A DNA stretch of 64,000 nucleotides from Bacteroidales bacterium UBA3743 (GCA_002371265.1 DFGT01000032.1:1-64000); one strand, 5' to 3'; positions 42,532-51,392 are shown, counted from the stretch's first letter. Notes: a model not told the origin generated them from the sequence alone. Numbers and translations are program-made.

Positions 42532-44079
42532 TTAAAACGGTGCTGGGGCTGAATCCATGAATGCCGGCACAGATGAATCCACATTGACAGCATCATTGCC
42601 CGACGCATAGCCGGGATTGATGTTGGACTGCACCTCCACATACTGGTCTGTCGACACGATTCCTCCATCGTCGTAGTTGCAGAATTTCGTCTGCGCGCCC
42701 ATGAATCGAAGAATCACGTCGCCCACAGATCCGTTACGATGCTTGGCGATGATGATTTCGGCAAGTCCAGCCGCTGGAGTGGTATTGTCGGACATATATT
42801 CCAATTTATAATACTCCGGACGGTGGATAAACAACACCATGTCGGCATCCTGCTCGATGGCTCCAGACTCACGCAAGTCGGACAGCTGCGGTCTCTTATC
42901 CTGCTTGTCTCGGCTCTCCACACTACGGTTCAACTGCGACAACGCGATGATCGGCACCATCAATTCCTTCGCCAACTGCTTCAACGAACGTGAGATCGTG
43001 CTGACCTCCTGCTCACGGCTTCCGTATGCCATACCGCTGGCGTTCATCAGCTGCAAGTAGTCGATGACGATGATCTTCACTCCCTTGTCTCGCACCAGAC
43101 GTCGTGCTTTTGTGGCAAACTCAAACACGGACAGGCTTGGAGTATCGTCGAGATAGATTGGCTTCTGGGCAAGGTAATCGAGACCTTGGTTCAAATGTTT
43201 CATCTCGTCGATATTGAGCTGGCCCTTCTTGATCTTCTCCGACGGGAGTTCGGTCACATTCACCAGCATACGTGTGGCAAGCTGGTCGTTGCTCATCTCA
43301 AGGGAAAACACGGCGACGGGAATATCTTTGTCGGCAATATTTCTGGCCATTGAAAGCACGAAGGCTGTCTTACCCATGGCAGGACGAGCTGCGATAATGA
43401 TGAGGTCGGACTTTTGCCAACCGTTGGTCATACCGTCGAGTTTGGTGAATCCGCTTGGCACACCGCCGACACCCTCCTTATTGTTGGCTGCGGCATCAAT
43501 ATTAGCCTTTACAGTCGGAAGGACGTCGCTTATAGGAGTAAAATCCTTCTCAATATTATGCTGGGAGATATCGTAGAGCATAGCCTCAGCAGCCTGAATC
43601 AGTTTGTCGACATCCTCGTCTTCATTGAATGCACGACGCTGAATCTCAGTGGAATACTTGATCAATTCCCTTTCCAGAGCCTTGGCAGCAAGGATTTTTG
43701 AGTGTTCGTAGACGTTGGCGACGGAGATCACATTCTGAGTGTACTCTATAAGCACAGACATTCCTCCGACCGTCTCGAAAAGGTCACGTTTCTTAAGCTC
43801 CTCCGAGACGGTGAAAAGGTCGATAGACTGCTGTGTACTGCCCAAATATGAGATTGTCTCGTAGACGAGGGCGTTTTTAGGCACATAGAAAGTCTCCTTC
43901 TTCAGAATTGTACAGATTTCAGAGAAGCATCCCGGATTTGTCAGGATGGCTCCGATCACAGAGTTTTCTATTTCCGGTGCCTGAGGAGGCACAACGCCAC
44001 CCATGTCTCTGACCTCAATAATGTCAGGAGCCACACCCTTCTTTGATTTCTTTGCAGATTTTGTTTCGCCGATAGCCAT
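42532..44079 (-). CDS. dnaB: replicative DNA helicase
   Basis: The 515-residue protein has the N-terminal DnaB domain (VPPQAPEIENSVIGAILTNP) and a RecA-like C-terminal domain. That domain has Walker A AARPAMGKTAFVLSMA, IIVIDYLQLMNASG as Walker B and LSQLNRSVESRDKQDKRPQLSDLRESGAIEQDADMVLFIHRPEYY as helicase motifs H3/H4. It unwinds DNA at the replication fork. No intein is present. A TATCTTTG box at 44112 lies upstream. Confidence 0.96.
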   Translation of the reverse strand: MAIGETKSAKKSKKGVAPDIIEVRDMGGVVPPQAPEIENSVIGAILTNPGCFSEICTILKKETFYVPKNALVYETISYLGSTQQSIDLFTVSEELKKRDLFETVGGMSVLIEYTQNVISVANVYEHSKILAAKALERELIKYSTEIQRRAFNEDEDVDKLIQAAEAMLYDISQHNIEKDFTPISDVLPTVKANIDAAANNKEGVGGVPSGFTKLDGMTNGWQKSDLIIIAARPAMGKTAFVLSMARNIADKDIPVAVFSLEMSNDQLATRMLVNVTELPSEKIKKGQLNIDEMKHLNQGLDYLAQKPIYLDDTPSLSVFEFATKARRLVRDKGVKIIVIDYLQLMNASGMAYGSREQEVSTISRSLKQLAKELMVPIIALSQLNRSVESRDKQDKRPQLSDLRESGAIEQDADMVLFIHRPEYYKLEYMSDNTTPAAGLAEIIIAKHRNGSVGDVILRFMGAQTKFCNYDDGGIVSTDQYVEVQSNINPGYASGNDAVNVDSSVPAFMDSAPAPF

Positions 44080-44111
44080 TGTTTAATTGTCCACTTTTTG
44101 TTTTTCGTCTG

Positions 44112-44119
44112 CAAAGATA
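44112..44119 (-). promoter_or_regulatory. -7 promoter box for dnaB
   Basis: TATCTTTG on the minus strand lies 32 bases upstream of the dnaB ATG at 44079. Confidence 0.6.
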
Positions 44120-44190
44120 GACAATCTAAAGGCAAAAGCCACAGAAAGAAAACAAATGTTATTAGTAGTTTTTTCACAAGGTATGAACAA

Positions 44191-44470
44191 TGGTTGTAGA
44201 GACGTCGCATTGCGGCGTCTCAAATGGATTTACACACGGATTTATCTCTCTCTCGGATCGAATTCATCATCCCGATCGGGTTCACACCCGACCATATGTT
44301 ATGTCGCACCTACGGTGCTGGCACGTACCCACAATTATGCATTATGAATTTATTACGTCACGTACGTCCAATGACACGCACGTCCGTGCGTCTCTACGAG
44401 AAGGGGTGATCCACACATCTGGTGAATCACCCCCACAATTATGCATTATGCATTATGAATTACGAATTGA
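44191..44470. repeat. repeat block flanking the toxin-antitoxin pair, left copy
   Basis: It starts with a GTAGAGACG...CGTCTC hairpin (44195-44221), then TTTACACACGGA, CATCATCCCGATCGGGTTCA, TATGTTATGTCGCACC, TGCTGGCACGTACCCACAA and ATTACGTCACGTACGTCCAA. It ends in the GTGCGTCTCTACGAGAAGG unit and ATTATGCATTATG runs. The same blocks occur in the same order at 45467-45735, on the other side of the pair. No gene is visible in 44120-44479. Confidence 0.8.
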
Positions 44471-44479
44471 GAATTACCC

Positions 44480-44779
44480 CTATTCATCATAAATCAAACA
44501 GATATCTAATGCATTCTCCAGTTTGGTGAGCGTATCAAGAGACATATTCTCCTTACCCTTCAGAATTTTTGAAACATATTGCTGAGAACAATTCATCCGT
44601 TCAGCCAACTCCTTCTGGGTCAGTCCAATTTGCCTCATATGCAACAGAACCTTCACAGCAATTCTCTGAGAATGACGTAACCATGACCAATTGTCACGAC
44701 GCCATTCAGCCTTCTCTCTCCATGTCGACGGAGTGTCACTCTGATGAGTTTCTAGAAAATCCAGTGTCTTCTGTTTCAT
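44480..44779 (-). CDS. XRE-family antitoxin (HigA-like)
   Basis: The 99-residue protein has a C-terminal HTH (IGLTQKELAERMNCSQQYVSKILKGKENMSLDTLTKLENAL) after an N-terminal region with WREKAEWRRDNWSWLRHSQ. It matches single-HTH antitoxins of HigBA/RelE-like systems and should bind the palindrome at 45406-45420. It follows the 183-residue partner with a 17-bp gap on the same strand, in the toxin-first order typical of HigBA. Confidence 0.78.
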   Translation of the reverse strand: MKQKTLDFLETHQSDTPSTWREKAEWRRDNWSWLRHSQRIAVKVLLHMRQIGLTQKELAERMNCSQQYVSKILKGKENMSLDTLTKLENALDICLIYDE

Positions 44780-44796
44780 AATGGAACTCCTTTCAT

Positions 44797-45348
44797 TTAT
44801 TTAATCTCTGATAAATAATCAATAAAACCATCGGCATCAACAACACCTCCATCAACAAGGAATCTCCTAACCAACTCCATTTTATTGAGTTCTACCAATG
44901 TATGTTCACGTTCCTGCATAGTACGTGTCAATTTTATAGCACCACCTGTGATAATGTAACACCCAGGCTCCAACTTGATTGCATATATCCTAAGCCACGA
45001 GGCATGCTGTGGACGATTCTTAATCCTAGCTTTCTCCTTACTTAATAGTATTTCTCTTGTTCGACCATTCTCCAACGGACGAAATATTTGATCCAAATCA
45101 GCATCAGGCGAAATATCAAGAATCAAGCACTGCATTCTATAATTGTCATCAATCGTATCATAGATTGCCTGATTAATGTCTGTAATCTTAAAGTATGACA
45201 TAAGGTCCGATATGTTCGCAAGGAAAAAATCAACCAACCATTCCGGATCACTCCATTGATCAAAAAGAGTGTGAAGGACATTGTCGTCTGCATCATCATA
45301 ACGAACAGCCCAAAGGGTCTCATTGTCAAGAATTCTATCAAATTTCAT
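44797..45348 (-). CDS. putative toxin of a HigBA/RelE-like pair
   Basis: The 183-residue protein has no database family I can name with confidence. Its C-terminal half reads SWLRIYAIKLEPGCYIITGGAIKLTRTMQEREHT, a strand pattern like the core of RelE/HigB-superfamily toxins (R-x-(Y/F)...G-x-(V/I/A)-K-x-T). The first half (residues 1-95) is acidic and helical and could be a separate domain. It directly precedes the HTH gene, starts 30 bases after a TACCTTTG box and lies between duplicated flanking repeats. The toxin role is inference. Confidence 0.6.
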   Translation of the reverse strand: MKFDRILDNETLWAVRYDDADDNVLHTLFDQWSDPEWLVDFFLANISDLMSYFKITDINQAIYDTIDDNYRMQCLILDISPDADLDQIFRPLENGRTREILLSKEKARIKNRPQHASWLRIYAIKLEPGCYIITGGAIKLTRTMQEREHTLVELNKMELVRRFLVDGGVVDADGFIDYLSEIK

Positions 45349-45378
45349 AGTACTATTACTTAACCGTTAAACATAACG

Positions 45379-45420
45379 CAAAGGTAATAACAACAGTCTA
45401 AAAATACAACTGTCAGTTGT
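45379..45420 (-). promoter_or_regulatory. toxin-antitoxin promoter with palindromic operator
   Basis: TACCTTTG (45379-45386, minus strand) is the -7 box. About 20 bases upstream, TTG of the -33 element lies inside the perfect palindrome ACAACTGTCAGTTGT (45406-45420). Binding there would block polymerase, as expected for autorepression by the HTH partner. Confidence 0.6.
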
Positions 45421-45466
45421 AAAAAAACATAAAAAATTATATACGTGGCAATGTCACGTATATAAA

Positions 45467-45735
45467 ATGAATTTACACACGGATCAAATTCATCATCCCG
45501 ATCGGGTTCACACCCAAACCCTATGTTTTGTCGCACAATAATCGGGTTCACACCCGACCCTATGTTATGTCGCACCTACGGTGCTGGCACGTACCCACAA
45601 TTATGAATTATGAATTGAGAATTATTACGTCACGTACGTCCAATGACACGCACGTCCGTGCGTCTCTACGAGAAGGTTGGATCACCAGATATATGGTGTG
45701 TACCCACAATTTAGCATTTCGCATTTCGAATTTAT
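45467..45735. repeat. repeat block flanking the toxin-antitoxin pair, right copy
   Basis: It repeats the blocks of 44191-44470 in the same order: TTTACACACGGA, CATCATCCCGATCGGGTTCA, TATGTTATGTCGCACC, TGCTGGCACGTACCCACAA, ATTACGTCACGTACGTCCAA and GTGCGTCTCTACGAGAAGG. It has an extra internal copy of GGGTTCACACCC. No gene is visible. Confidence 0.8.
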
Positions 45736-45739
45736 AATT

Positions 45740-48172
45740 TCATTCCACCTCCACCACCGTGATTCCTGCGCCACCGAAATCGACATGTTCATCACGGAAG
45801 GTTTTAACCTGTGGTACCGTCTTCAGATATTCTCTGATCACCTGTCGTAGCACGCCTGTACCTGTGCCGTGCAGGATTCGCACTGTGCCAGCATCAAGCA
45901 TTATCGCATCTTCTATATAATAGCTGACCGCCTGCAGAGCCTCGTCGGCACGCATTCCTCGCACATCTATCTGCAACTTGAAATTCTTGGAACGCTCGTG
46001 GACAATGTCTGAATTGTTGGACGAAACTATATTGAAACTGAATTTTTGTGTTTTCTGTGTAGCTTCCTGAGTCAATTGAAGATCTTTCAGTTTGACGGTG
46101 GTGCGGAGATTTCCCAATGCGACATCCACACTATTACCCTTGATTTCCAACACCTTACCTTTCGCTCCACTTGTTTTTATCTTCACCGTGTCTCCCACAG
46201 AGATTGGTTTTTCCTGCTTCTGCTGTGCAGGTGCCCCACTCTTCTGCTGGCTCTTGGCGTTAAGCCTCTCCACCTTCTTTGCGAAAGCGTCATTCTCGTC
46301 GCCATCAACAAAATCATTCTTAAACTTTGTCAGATCCTCACGTGCCTGACGTGTGGCATCCTTCTCTGCCTTTGCCTCCTTGATCAACTTGATCGTATGC
46401 TCAATCTTGGCGTTCGCACCGTCGAGCATCTCCTTGGATTTGGCTTTTGCCTCGCTGAGGATTCTCTTTCGCTCTGCGTTGATATTATTGACGTCGACGG
46501 TGAGTTTCTCCTCAAGTTCCTCGATATGTTTCTCCTTCTGGCGTATATTCTGACGTTTGTTCTCCCAATAACGTTTGTCTCGCACGATATCCTGGAGATA
46601 CTTCTCCATATTCACATAGTCGCTGCCGACTATCTCCGTAGCACGGGCGATGACGCTCTCAGGCAAACCGATTTTTCTTGCGATCTCAAGGGCGAACGAG
46701 CTTCCCGGATTTCCTATCTCAAGACGGAATAGCGGCCTCATTTCGTGGCGGTCGTAGAGCATCGCACCGTTCACAATACCATCCGTATCTGTGGCAAACT
46801 GCTTAAGATTAGTGAAATGCGTAGTGATGACTCCAAACGATTTCTGACGGTTGAAATGGTCGAGCAAGGCTTCTGCAATAGCTCCACCGATTCGTGGCTC
46901 CGTGCCGCCTCCAAACTCATCTATGAGCAGAATCGTCTTTCCATTACATTTTTTCGCAAACTCCTTCATATATGAAAGATGCGAACTGTATGTACTCAAG
47001 TCGTTCTCGATGCTCTGCTCATCACCGATGTTGATCAGGATGTCATTGAAGATTCCCACTTCACTGTCGGCATGCATCGGCACAAGCATTCCACACTGCG
47101 CCATATACTGGATCAGTCCGACGCTCTTCAGGCAGACACTCTTACCTCCGGCATTCGGGCCGGAAATAAGCAGTATTCTGTTGTTTTTGTCGAGATGGAT
47201 GTCGAGCGGAACAATCTCCTTGCCCGACGCTTGATGGGATAAGAAAAGCAACGGATGGATGGCGTCACGCCAGTCGATCACCTGCTCATTACGTAATTTT
47301 GGCATCACACTGTTTGTCTTCAACGCAAACAACGCTTTTGCTCTTGTAAAGTCCACAACCGACAGATAATCAACTGAAAACAGCAGTTCATCCGTACGTG
47401 GACGCAATATTTCAGTAGTGAACTCAGTAAGGATTCTTACGATTTCTCGCTGCTCCTCAGCCTCCAGTTCACGCAATTTATTGTTAGCCTCAACAATCAC
47501 CTCCGGCTCGATGAACACCGTCTTACCTGTGGCGGACTCATCATGGACTATACCACGCAGTTTCTTCTTGAAAAAGGGAGAGATGGGAATCACCAGTCGA
47601 CCGTCACGCACAGCCGGAGTCGTACCCTTATCAACAATTCCGTCTTCCACCGCCTTACGAAGGATCGACGACATATTTCTTGAAATACTGCCCTCCGTAG
47701 CCGATTTCTCACGACGAATCTCACCGAGTTTCGAAGATGCGGTGTCCTTTATCTGACCATATTTATCTAGAATTCTTGCGATTGCACGCTGAATGTCGGG
47801 AAACGTGAAGACATCTCTCGACAACTCCTGCAGATAATAATATGTGCCCTCCTCACGGTTGGAAAAGAAGGTGACGATACTGCCAATTGCTTCAACAACA
47901 CGGCTCAAATCAAACAGTTCCGCCGGCTCGATATAGGTGCCGACCACCTTGATTCTTTGGATTGCCTCCCTGACATCATAGAAACCGTCGGTAGGGAAAT
48001 CCTCTTCCTGAAGTATACGGACAAACTCATTAGTGCGGTTTGCCTCTTCCAATATAGTGTCGAAATTGGTAAGGAACGACATCTTGTCGCACTTTTCCTT
48101 ACCAAGGTCAGACAAGCATTCCGCCTTAACCAAGTCGCGAATCTTGCCGAATGAAAGTTTTGATTCTGTCAT
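45740..48172 (-). CDS. mutS2: endonuclease MutS2
   Basis: The 810-residue protein has the MutS core without the mismatch-recognition domain. It shows Walker A LLISGPNAGGKSVCLKSVG, the signature and Walker B region ILLIDEFGGGTEPRIGGAIAEALLDHF, a long coiled coil (about 510-620) and a C-terminal Smr domain (LQIDVRGMRADEALQAVSYY, RILHGTGTGVLRQVI). In other bacteria MutS2 splits collided ribosomes or suppresses recombination. It overlaps folE by 4 bp and is the last gene of its operon. Confidence 0.95.
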   Translation of the reverse strand: MTESKLSFGKIRDLVKAECLSDLGKEKCDKMSFLTNFDTILEEANRTNEFVRILQEEDFPTDGFYDVREAIQRIKVVGTYIEPAELFDLSRVVEAIGSIVTFFSNREEGTYYYLQELSRDVFTFPDIQRAIARILDKYGQIKDTASSKLGEIRREKSATEGSISRNMSSILRKAVEDGIVDKGTTPAVRDGRLVIPISPFFKKKLRGIVHDESATGKTVFIEPEVIVEANNKLRELEAEEQREIVRILTEFTTEILRPRTDELLFSVDYLSVVDFTRAKALFALKTNSVMPKLRNEQVIDWRDAIHPLLFLSHQASGKEIVPLDIHLDKNNRILLISGPNAGGKSVCLKSVGLIQYMAQCGMLVPMHADSEVGIFNDILINIGDEQSIENDLSTYSSHLSYMKEFAKKCNGKTILLIDEFGGGTEPRIGGAIAEALLDHFNRQKSFGVITTHFTNLKQFATDTDGIVNGAMLYDRHEMRPLFRLEIGNPGSSFALEIARKIGLPESVIARATEIVGSDYVNMEKYLQDIVRDKRYWENKRQNIRQKEKHIEELEEKLTVDVNNINAERKRILSEAKAKSKEMLDGANAKIEHTIKLIKEAKAEKDATRQAREDLTKFKNDFVDGDENDAFAKKVERLNAKSQQKSGAPAQQKQEKPISVGDTVKIKTSGAKGKVLEIKGNSVDVALGNLRTTVKLKDLQLTQEATQKTQKFSFNIVSSNNSDIVHERSKNFKLQIDVRGMRADEALQAVSYYIEDAIMLDAGTVRILHGTGTGVLRQVIREYLKTVPQVKTFRDEHVDFGGAGITVVEVE

Positions 48173-48783
48173 CTGTTGACGGTGATCAAGCTGATAAACT
48201 CTTCTCTTGTCTTTGCTGTCTCAAAAGCTCCGGTAAAATCTGATGTGGTGGTGACTGAATGCATTTTCTGCACACCACGCATCTGCATACACATGTGCTG
48301 GGCCTCAATAACGACCATCACACCAAGTGGCTGCAACGTCTCCTGAATACAATCCTTAATCTGTGTAGTGAGTCGTTCCTGAATCTGAAGTCGACGCGAA
48401 AGGATCTCCACTACTCGAGCTATCTTGCTCAAACCAGTTATCTTGCCGTTTGGAATGTATGCCACGTGAGCCTTTCCGAAGAATGGAAGCATGTGGTGCT
48501 CGCAGAGAGAGTAGAAATCGATGTCTCTCACAATCACCATCTGGCTGTAGTCTTCCTCAAACATCGCGCTCTTCAAGACGTCACACGGATCAATCTTATA
48601 ACCGTAGGTCATAAACTGCATTGCCTTTGCCACTCTGTCTGGAGTCTTTAGCAATCCCTCACGGTTGACGTCCTCACCCAACAACTCAAGCTCTTGCCTA
48701 ACAAGAGGCGCGAGCTTGGCTGTCAAATTCTTATCGGGATACTTCGCGATATCCCATGGTTTTATCTCTAAATCCTCGTTCAT
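48169..48783 (-). CDS. folE: GTP cyclohydrolase I
   Basis: The 204-residue enzyme shows SLCEHHMLPFFGKAHVAYIPNGKITGLSKIARVVE, with the zinc Cys and His residues, and the later AQHMCMQMRGVQK motif. It makes dihydroneopterin triphosphate, the first step of folate synthesis. It lies between a secreted-protein gene (abutting) and mutS2 (4-bp overlap), so it is coexpressed with both. Confidence 0.96.
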   Translation of the reverse strand: MNEDLEIKPWDIAKYPDKNLTAKLAPLVRQELELLGEDVNREGLLKTPDRVAKAMQFMTYGYKIDPCDVLKSAMFEEDYSQMVIVRDIDFYSLCEHHMLPFFGKAHVAYIPNGKITGLSKIARVVEILSRRLQIQERLTTQIKDCIQETLQPLGVMVVIEAQHMCMQMRGVQKMHSVTTTSDFTGAFETAKTREEFISLITVNR

Positions 48784-49725
48784 TTATTTCTTTGCCTGAA
48801 AACTCTTTGCAGCAGCTTGGAACTTCTGCAAATACATATCTATTTCCTGATTTGCCTTAGATGTGAAGCAATAATACTTGCCTGATGTGAACACCACCAT
48901 AGCATAAGATTTCGACTTCACCTCACCATTGACTGTCTCAGTGATAAAATACTCATAACCTGGTAGACCGTTCACCTCCACCGCATTCTGAGATGTTATT
49001 GTCTCATGGTCGGAAACCAACGCCTTAACGACCTCTGTCGCAAACATCTTCTGCTCCTTTGGCTTAACAGCATCCTCGTTCATCAACACCTTGAAATAAA
49101 CCAAGCGGCCTGTTGCCTGCTCTTTTGCAAAATCACCCGACTCACAGAATGCAACAAGAGTTGAGCCTTCTGGTTGAGCGCGGAAGCCCTGGTTGGCGAT
49201 GCTATAAAGTGAATTCTCAAAGATCGGATTGCTTGCCATATCAGCAGGATCAACATACACTACAGACAAAAGAGCCTCCTTTGTCTTCTCGATCTCAGCC
49301 AAATCGTCCACTGGAGACGACGCTGTGATCATCACTGATCCGTTATCCTCTGGCACAACAAGAGTTGTGAATATACGGCCGTTCTCTGTCTTGCTCACCA
49401 AATAGTGCTCTGTATCGTTGATGTAGACAGACTCATTTGTCTGATATCCTGCGACGAAATTCTGGAAAGTCACCTTCAAAAGTTCATTCTCGCTAGATGC
49501 GTCAAGGATCATATTTAGGTGAGAGATAGAAATACCTGATTTTTTCTCCGGATTTCTGAACGCAGTTCCATTATCCGTCAGCTCGTAGCCTGCAGGTGGA
49601 ATGATAGCGTATGAATAGTTGTCAAACTTCTTGTGATCGGCAGTACGTTCGTTACTTTTTTCGATTTTTGCCGACGCAGAAAACAATGTTGCAACAGCAG
49701 CTGCAAGTGTAATAAATCTTTTCAT
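48784..49725 (-). CDS. hypothetical secreted protein with duplicated fold
   Basis: The 313-residue protein has a signal peptide (KRFITLAAAVATLFSASA). It contains two similar halves: residues about 35-155 (NYSYAIIPPAGYELTDNGTAFR, later MITASSPVDDLAEIEKTKEALLSV) and about 165-310 (YSIANQGFRAQPEGSTLVAFCE, ending FTSKANQEIDMYLQKFQAAAKSF). The pattern of a strand, GxEL/FRAQ loop and a final helix resembles the DcrB/PsbP-like fold, but no family is certain. It sits between the SPOR-domain gene (11-bp gap) and folE (abutting), so it is part of that operon. Confidence 0.6.
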   Translation of the reverse strand: MKRFITLAAAVATLFSASAKIEKSNERTADHKKFDNYSYAIIPPAGYELTDNGTAFRNPEKKSGISISHLNMILDASSENELLKVTFQNFVAGYQTNESVYINDTEHYLVSKTENGRIFTTLVVPEDNGSVMITASSPVDDLAEIEKTKEALLSVVYVDPADMASNPIFENSLYSIANQGFRAQPEGSTLVAFCESGDFAKEQATGRLVYFKVLMNEDAVKPKEQKMFATEVVKALVSDHETITSQNAVEVNGLPGYEYFITETVNGEVKSKSYAMVVFTSGKYYCFTSKANQEIDMYLQKFQAAAKSFQAKK

Positions 49726-49736
49726 TTTAGCCCTTT

Positions 49737-50282
49737 TTATTTTTTACTTTTATTCTCTTCTTTTTTGTTTGTGGTTGCCGTAGCAGAAGCATCGGCTTCC
49801 AAAGAAATGTCTCTCACCTCATCATCTTTTACAATAAGGATCTCCGAGCTCAATTCAGGAAAATCCTCACGAAGCTTCTTTGCCATCACAAGAGCGTCTG
49901 CATGAGTACGATAGTCACCCACACGAAGTTTCCAGAATGGAGATGAGAAACTGATATATGTTGTAAGATTTTCGTATTTTTCTTTTAGCTTTTTCTCTCT
50001 TGCGTAAGCCTCATCCTTTGATTTCTTCTGGTTATTATCCATATACACCTGAATTCGATAACCGGAAAAAGTGATATATTTTTTCGACTCACCCTCTTTG
50101 ATCTTTCTGTTTACCAAAAGGTTGACCTTTGGATTCTGTTGCAATTTCACAGTGCCATAGCCAGGCTTTGTCTTAGCTAAGTCTTTGAAAATATCCTCGT
50201 GTTTCACCTTCTGCGACTGTGCCGACGCTGCAAAAAACAACATTGTCAGCAAAACCGTCAAAACAAATTTTATTCTGCTCAT
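49737..50282 (-). CDS. SPOR-domain periplasmic protein
   Basis: From the ATG at 50282 the product is 181 residues with a signal peptide (SRIKFVLTVLLTMLFFAASA). A central SPOR-like domain follows (about 80-155: FSGYRIQVYMDNNQKKS, NLTTYISFSSPFWKLRVGDY, RTHADALVMAKKLREDF). It ends in a lysine-rich tail (TATTNKKEENKSKK). SPOR domains bind denuded peptidoglycan at division sites. A longer start at 50309 overlaps the promoter box at 50307, so 50282 is chosen; 50297 is an alternative. Confidence 0.8.
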   Translation of the reverse strand: MSRIKFVLTVLLTMLFFAASAQSQKVKHEDIFKDLAKTKPGYGTVKLQQNPKVNLLVNRKIKEGESKKYITFSGYRIQVYMDNNQKKSKDEAYAREKKLKEKYENLTTYISFSSPFWKLRVGDYRTHADALVMAKKLREDFPELSSEILIVKDDEVRDISLEADASATATTNKKEENKSKK

Positions 50283-50306
50283 AATCTGTAAGTTCATTAT
50301 ACGGTG

Positions 50307-50314
50307 CAAAGGTA
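50307..50314 (-). promoter_or_regulatory. -7 promoter box of the SPOR-folE-mutS2 operon
   Basis: TACCTTTG on the minus strand lies 24 bases before the chosen ATG at 50282. No other box of this form was seen between the operon's genes. Confidence 0.6.
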
Positions 50315-50362
50315 TAAAAAATATTGGATTTCATCACCAAAATTTAGTTGGTGAAATGACAG

Positions 50363-50896
50363 CTACACATTGTAGACTATCTTATAAATCTCTTTCACCG
50401 CATTTTCAACCTCTTGTTTGCCAACCTTTCCATAGGTCATCAACGACATCGGCACACTTTGTTTGCTTGGCGAATAAGATGGCTGGACATATGGTCTTGC
50501 AGACAGTTCAAATCCGCATTTTTCGTAGAATGAGATTCTTCTGACAGCCTCTTCTGTCAACGGAAGTTCAACCTCCAAAATCAATCTTCCGACGTTCGAC
50601 ATACGGATTAGTTCAGCCAGTGCAAGTTTTCCATATCCACGTCGACGGAATGCCTCGGCTATAGCAAAATGCTCCACATAGATGATTTCCGTCAATGTCC
50701 ATACTGTGATAAAGCCGACACTCACGTCGCCATCTTTAATCACCAGGCATCGCATACGATCATCATCATCCACAATCCGACGTTGCAGAGACTCATCACG
50801 TCTTTCATCAGAAGGGAAAGCCGAGAGCATCAGCGTCTCAACAAAATGATACTCAAACGATTTAGTGTCTATATTTATCAAGTCCAACTTATCCAT
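50363..50896 (-). CDS. GNAT-family N-acetyltransferase
   Basis: The 177-residue protein has the GNAT acetyl-CoA motif A (EHFAIAEAFRRRGYGKLALAELIR, with RRRGYG as the R/Q-x2-G-x-G/A loop) and motif B (LILEVELPLTEEAVRRISFYEKCGFEL). The substrate is unknown. It is followed by its own short tail ending in KEIYKIVYNV. It is a lone gene 8 bp from the terminator of the next minus-strand gene. Confidence 0.85.
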   Translation of the reverse strand: MDKLDLINIDTKSFEYHFVETLMLSAFPSDERRDESLQRRIVDDDDRMRCLVIKDGDVSVGFITVWTLTEIIYVEHFAIAEAFRRRGYGKLALAELIRMSNVGRLILEVELPLTEEAVRRISFYEKCGFELSARPYVQPSYSPSKQSVPMSLMTYGKVGKQEVENAVKEIYKIVYNV

Positions 50897-50904
50897 AACA
50901 AAAA

Positions 50905-50933
50905 CAAAAGAGACGCGATATTTTCGCGTCTCT
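50905..50933 (-). terminator. rho-independent terminator of the 50959-51354 gene
   Basis: AGAGACGCGA (50909-50918) pairs with TCGCGTCTCT (50924-50933) around AATAT-type loop bases. On the minus strand it is followed by TTTG and TTTTTG. Confidence 0.75.
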
Positions 50934-50958
50934 CTATAAAGCTTGAACTAATATCCAA

Positions 50959-51354
50959 TTATTTTTTCTTGGTAGCAGCACCATTCTCTTGATCACGGGC
51001 AGCCTTAGCAGCACGTGCCTCTGCAGCTTTTCTCTTCATCTCCTGCTGCTTACGGTAAGAGTCTGAGTTATCACGACCAATTGTCTTGATCACAACGATT
51101 GTATCCAATGTTGGATCGTACTTTTCAACATGCATTGTATACTCGTATCCACTCTCGTAATAGAAGTTACGGAATCCACCACAGAATGGTTCCCACTGAG
51201 TCTTATCCTTACGGCTGTAACCGCGACGGATCTGATAACAACGCTGATTGTCTTCTGTAAGAACCTTTTCAGCACTCACCTTCATAAATTCCTGTGAGTT
51301 GATACCAGAAATAGAGCAAAGGCATGTCAAAGCAGCCATTATTATCTTTTTCAT
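50959..51354 (-). CDS. small secreted protein, DUF4377-like
   Basis: From the ATG at 51354 the product is 131 residues, with a signal peptide (KKIIMAALTCLCSISGINSQ). The body resembles DUF4377: a WEPFCGGFRNFYYESGYEYT-like centre followed by a VEKYDPTLDTIVVIKTIGRD strand block. The C-terminus is a charged helix (KQQEMKRKAAEARAAKAARD). The family function is unknown. A TACTTTTG box at 51385 and a terminator at 50905 make it a single-gene unit. The open frame from 51387 overlaps the promoter and is rejected. Confidence 0.65.
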   Translation of the reverse strand: MKKIIMAALTCLCSISGINSQEFMKVSAEKVLTEDNQRCYQIRRGYSRKDKTQWEPFCGGFRNFYYESGYEYTMHVEKYDPTLDTIVVIKTIGRDNSDSYRKQQEMKRKAAEARAAKAARDQENGAATKKK

Positions 51355-51384
51355 ATCCAAAATTCTTTTAAATTTTTCAAATAA

Positions 51385-51392
51385 CAAAAGTA
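51385..51392 (-). promoter_or_regulatory. -7 promoter box for the 50959-51354 gene
   Basis: TACTTTTG on the minus strand lies 30 bases before the ATG at 51354. Confidence 0.55.

Noticed and set aside
44112..44480. Possible mobile element transposase between dnaB and the HTH gene
   Set aside because: No transposase-like frame is present. Only non-coding repeats were found.
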